From Lepidurus packardi (taxonomy: Eukaryota > Arthropoda > Branchiopoda > Notostraca > Triopsidae): a stretch of 64,000 bases of DNA. The notes under the pieces are model-generated. The model searched no databases. It saw only the letters and a program-made list of their open reading frames with translations, and was not told the origin of the DNA. Location: assembly GCA_023053545.1 (NCBI GenBank), contig JAKZAN010000006.1, positions 6,453,001 to 6,517,000 of the forward strand, written 5' to 3'. Position 1 is the first letter of the stretch, and every line of letters begins with the position of its first letter. The position numbers were made by a program, and so were the translations under genes. Shown one piece after another: positions 60,401 to 64,000 of the stretch.

Positions 60401-61833
60401 TTGTCTTATTATTGTACAGAATTTTTGGAGGAGACGATCAGAAAGCTTTTCGATCCATCCCTGAACCTCTTTCGCGTTACAAGCGATAACAGAGTCTATC
60501 CATCTCCGACTTCTCATGCGACCGAAAGTCATCTCCAGTTAATCGAATTTGCTGGGAGATTGCTTGGAAAAGCTTTATACGAGGTAGCCTTAAATAATAA
60601 CTTATATTAGGGAACTGCTCAGATTCTGATACGATGTATTTATAGAACTTGACCATCAACGTTCCCTTAGCTGCGTTTTTCCTTAATCAAGTAGCCCATC
60701 ATAACCAAAACGCACTCTATTCAGCTATGGACGAATTGCCATCTCTCGACCCCGAGCTCTATAGAAGCCTAACTAGCGTCAAGAATTATCCTGGTGATAT
60801 AACCGATCTCTCTTTGACATTCGCGATCGATGACGAATTCCTGGGCCAATTGACTACTCACGAATTGAGACCTGGAGGCAAAGCTATTACTGTGACAAAT
60901 GAAAACAAGTAAAACTAAGTCAAATTGCTTTACATTTTGGAACCAATATCTTTGGCGTTAGGATATCCTACGTACATCTGATGGCACATTTTCGGATGCA
61001 TACGCAGATCAAAGAGCAGACCACAGCTTTCGTCCGTGGCTTCCGCGCCCTAATACAAACCGACTGGCTCTTGCTGTTTTCTATCCCAGAAGTAAGAATT
61101 CGATTATCCCAGCAAAGGAAATTTTGCTGTTAAAAGTATCATTTTTTACATTAGAATTTTTAGCTTAGAACTTTTTAGATTGGAATTTTTTTAGTAAGAA
61201 TTCGATTATCCAGCAAAAGAAGTTTGCTTTCAATGATATTAAAAATATTTTTTTTTTAGCTTCAGCGTTTGCTTGGAGATGACCAAAGTCCTATTGATCT
61301 GGAGGATTTACGAAGAAACACACAGTATTACGGAGGGTTTCATGATTCTCACCGTGTGATTTGCTGGCTCTGGGACGTCTTGGAAAACGACTTCAGTGAC
61401 GACGAAAGGAAACTTTTTTTAAAGGTAAAGTAGTTTTGTCTCCAAACAAGCAAGTTCTTGAAGAGTTTATGACTTGACTTTCTCATTTCAGTTTGTGACA
61501 AGTTGCTCACAACCTCCATTGCTGGGCTTTTCACATCTACAACCTCCGTTTTCTATTCGATGTGTCGAAGTTGGAGATGATGAAGACCATGGCGATACTA
61601 TCGGTAATATTTAGGCTTCCTGTAGTATTTGATGTATTGAATATATGGATCTCTTTGTAGGGAGTGTCATAAGAGGGTTCTTCACGATTCGGAAGCGAGA
61701 CCCTGTGAACCGTCTGCCGACTTCATCAACATGCTTCAATCTACTGAAGTTGCCGAATTATCAAAAGCGAAGTACTTTGAAAGAAAAGTTAAGGTACGCA
61801 ATCACAAGCAACACTGGTTTTGAACTGTCGTAA
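57433..61833 (+). CDS. UBE3B: HECT-domain E3 ubiquitin ligase UBE3B
   Basis: Eighteen exons: 57433-57602, 57663-57830, 57886-58078, 58138-58275, 58335-58523, 58582-58758, 58810-59239, 59300-59471, 59527-59645, 59725-59900, 59965-60110, 60167-60303, 60420-60583, 60646-60908, 60962-61091, 61260-61424, 61492-61603 and 61661-61833 (1,073 residues; human 1,068). The N-terminal IQ motif is [15 protein letters not shown]. The body matches family blocks ([26 protein letters not shown]). The HECT domain runs from about residue 700: [60 protein letters not shown]. The catalytic cysteine is Cys1041 in [13 protein letters not shown]. An apparent stop (TAG at 58807-58809) is the acceptor of a 51-bp intron. 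UBE3B is reported to regulate metabolic and neuronal substrates. Confidence 0.95.
61092..61259 (+). repeat. Duplicated donor-proximal segment in UBE3B intron 15
   Basis: The sequence gtaagaattcgattatcc occurs at the donor (61092) and again at 61194, with similar downstream context (cagcaaaggaa... and cagcaaaagaa...). Between the copies are three variants of ttagaattttt. The second copy is a ready-made alternative donor. Confidence 0.7.
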
Positions 61834-61901
61834 ATTTTTATTTTTATTGAATGTATTTCCCAAATGAATGTACATAATTATATCGTGGTAACAAAGTTCA
61901 T

Positions 61902-62821
61902 TTAGTCTAGAATTTCTTCGCCTTCTGTAACTTCTTTCAGATTGAGGAGTTCAAGTCGGCCTTGTCCTTTTGTTTCAGCTCGAACTAACTCGTCGATAGG
62001 ACGGTATTGGCCAGGATCAATTAAACAAACCTATACAACCGAAGTTCATTGAAAGAAATTTACTTTTTGGTTATTTACCATGATTAATGTGGTTCCGTCC
62101 CATTCTTCGCTTTCAAGCTTGGAGACTACTTTAGTGAGTTTTTCTTTCAATTTCTTCCCCTCCTTTTCCGCAATGATTTGGAGCCTCATTTGTGCTCGAT
62201 CGATTGGAATTACCTCCTTCAGTAACGGGATTACTTCCAATGCCTGTAATCGACAACGTTAAATGCTTCATCTAGTAGTGGTCTCCACCGTACTTGCTGT
62301 TTGGCATTTCTGTTGGGTTTGACAGAATAGTGGATGTCTTTCATAGCTTTCTCTATCAACGACACGGGATAAGGCCTCTTCGATTCGGGGTTTATGCATT
62401 TGTCTGCAACTGTGGTGGCAATGTCTTTAAACATTGAATCCAAGTGGACGTGTCGCTCCTTTTCCGAAACTTGCAGCTCGCCTTTAGCCAGAATTTCCTT
62501 ACAAATGGCGGTAGTGTCCTCAGTTCCAAACGCAGCTACCAAATCCTCCTTTTTGGCCACCTGGCCTTTGGAGACGTTCAAAAACACCTGATTGGCTTGC
62601 AGGACTTCATCCAAATCGGTTTCTCTACGAATCAAAGATTACAATAGTTTTACTTTTACTTATACATCATTTAGACCGATTATTACTTACATTTTATTTC
62701 TCCAAGAAACCACTTTATTCTTGTAACATGCTATCTCGAATCGCTTACCACCTTTCTTCATTCGTACGACGGCCACGTTAGTGAGTCTGATTTGATTAGT
62801 AGGCGTAAAAATTTTAGACAT
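61902..62821 (-). CDS. SBDS: Ribosome maturation protein SBDS
   Basis: Four exons: 62691-62821, 62294-62624, 62079-62243 and 61902-62030 (251 residues; human 250). SBDS works with the GTPase EFL1 to release eIF6 from nascent 60S subunits. The N-terminal FYSH domain ([49 protein letters not shown]), the central helical domain ([33 protein letters not shown]) and the RNA-binding-like third domain ([36 protein letters not shown]) are all present. The stop is only 68 bp from the UBE3B stop on the other strand. An AATAAAAATAAAAAT stretch on the minus strand within 65 bp of the SBDS stop is the likely poly(A) signal. Confidence 0.97.
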
Positions 62822-63292
62822 GTTGTAACTGTGTTAAAACTTCTGTTTTTCCAAGCACGTGTTCCTTTCCCAAATGTAATTGCAATGTGGTCATACCCCG
62901 CCCAGAATCCATAGAGAACACGCCCAAAATACTTTACTTATGACGCAATCAATGAGCTAACAAAGTCTAGCGTGTAAACCGCGATCTAGATCCAGAGGAA
63001 AGGCGAATTGCTAAGTCGGGACAGCCATGATTTGTTAAGCTCCACCCAAGAGTTCAAGCAAGAACTAGTTATGTGTGGAAAATAAAAAGTTCTCAGGAAC
63101 TGATGTGAAACTCTGAAACTGTGCTAAAAGTAGTCTTTTCGTCTTTAAGACAGTAAGTGATTCGTTTGTTTTTATTACCATTCAATTTCGTCGCAGTATC
63201 GAGTATGTGATGTTGATAGTCTTAGTTGTTCCTTCATGTTCCATGTTGTTTCAAACGGTTTCTCACTGCCGTCGACATGTGCCCTTGTGCCA
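62822..63292. other. SBDS upstream region
   Basis: 470 bp with the SBDS promoter. Nothing else recognised. Confidence 0.4.
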
Positions 63293-63855
63293 TTATGCCT
63301 TCTGTGGTTCGTACGGTAGTTTTGGCGGGTTTTCAGAAGGTTTTTCTTCTGGGTGTAGGCATTGTAGGCGTTTAAAAATTCTTAGTGATGTATTCTTGAA
63401 GAGACCAATCGATAATCTCCTTAAAATGACTTAAAACAGATATCAGGTATATTTTAAGATTTTACAAAGCTCTGAGATATGGCACACGATTATTTTTAGC
63501 GCTTTCTTGAAGACTTTTTTTTTACTTCAGTACTATGTTAACTACAGAAAGTACTTTACTTACTTCAAACTTGAGCCCAGTAAATTATTTCCTCGGTTAC
63601 TTCGTCTCTTTCTACTTTAAGTTGCTGACGCACACAAGCGTAGTATCTTATACATGACTTGTATTAAACGAACATACAAATGCTATGTAATTTTCAATCC
63701 AAGTTGCTGTCCAGTAATGCAATAATGCTGTCTTATAATGCCCTATAGCGATAATAATGTTACAGTTGCGGATATACAACTTCACAGTTCTCATTTTCCG
63801 ACGAAGATTGTTCGTTGATTGTATCGACGCGGGTAATTTTTTGTTGCTCATCCAT
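63293..63855 (-). CDS. Candidate two-exon small protein, 59 residues (doubtful)
   Basis: ATG at 63855 opens 92 nt encoding MDEQQKITRVDTINEQ and an acidic, Ser-rich stretch, up to a GTAACA donor. A CTAAG acceptor at 63381-63384 joins in the correct phase to 88 nt ending LPYEPQKA and a stop at 63293-63295. The 383-bp intron has no other obvious exon. The frame agreement is weak support; I recognise no family or domain. A longer gene with different exons, or no gene, remains possible. Confidence 0.3.
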
Positions 63856-64000
63856 GTTGGTTTGTGTCGTGAAATCCAACAAGAGAGGTGCTCGAGCAGT
63901 TAGAGAAAATGTTTGGCCATCATCTCTCTTTCTTCCCACGTTGACAGCGTCGTTGACGCCGTCCGTTTGGGGACATGTTCTGTTACATCTGTCCCGTGAA
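63856..64000. other. Window end, no feature recognised
   Basis: The last 145 bp show no exon or repeat that I can identify; likely promoter or an adjacent gene's 5' region. Confidence 0.3.

Overview
The window is eukaryotic nuclear DNA, almost certainly from a compact arthropod genome; a small crustacean such as Daphnia is my best guess. The genes are intron-rich, most introns are 46 to 80 bp with GT..AG borders, and the proteins resemble fly and human orthologues. Slingshot, cabeza, pickled-eggs-type GAS2 and a Piwi with an RG-rich N-terminus point to arthropods. The species call is an inference. I rebuilt exon structures by hand from splice signals, reading phase and remembered family sequences; for every multi-exon gene below the exon lengths sum to an open frame.

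Layout, left to right: the 3' end of NUP62 (+); an HSD17B12-type 3-ketoacyl-CoA reductase (-); slingshot cofilin phosphatase (+); TYW4/LCMT2 (-) head-to-head with UBOX5 (+); a 3.4 kb stretch with no recognised gene; an unnamed PTB-domain adaptor (+); APC7 (+); a 3.3 kb gap; a GAS2-like cytoskeletal linker (+) with a 3.8 kb intron; a 2.3 kb gap holding a pre-miRNA-like hairpin; a Piwi argonaute (+) with a Tc1/mariner-type MITE in intron 1; 14-3-3 epsilon (+); INO80B (-); a second, shorter MITE; a secreted protein with two clip-like cysteine modules and no protease domain (+); cabeza/FUS (-); PRP19 (-); NIPSNAP (-); RNFT1-type RING membrane protein (-); UBE3B HECT ligase (+); SBDS (-); and a doubtful 59-residue ORF (-).

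Most genes are housekeeping functions: ubiquitin ligation (UBOX5, PRP19, RNFT, UBE3B, APC7), ribosome maturation (SBDS), tRNA wybutosine synthesis (TYW4), splicing and RNA binding (PRP19, cabeza), chromatin (INO80B) and cytoskeleton (slingshot, GAS2-like). They do not form one pathway. The layout shows tight head-to-head and tail-to-tail packing (142 bp between TYW4 and UBOX5 starts, 68 bp between UBE3B and SBDS stops). No prokaryotic features, CRISPR arrays, tRNAs or rRNAs were seen. The points most worth a second look are the repeat-rich Piwi locus, the hairpin upstream of it, the separately encoded PY-NLS of cabeza, the triplicated serine motif in slingshot, and the unnamed PTB adaptor.
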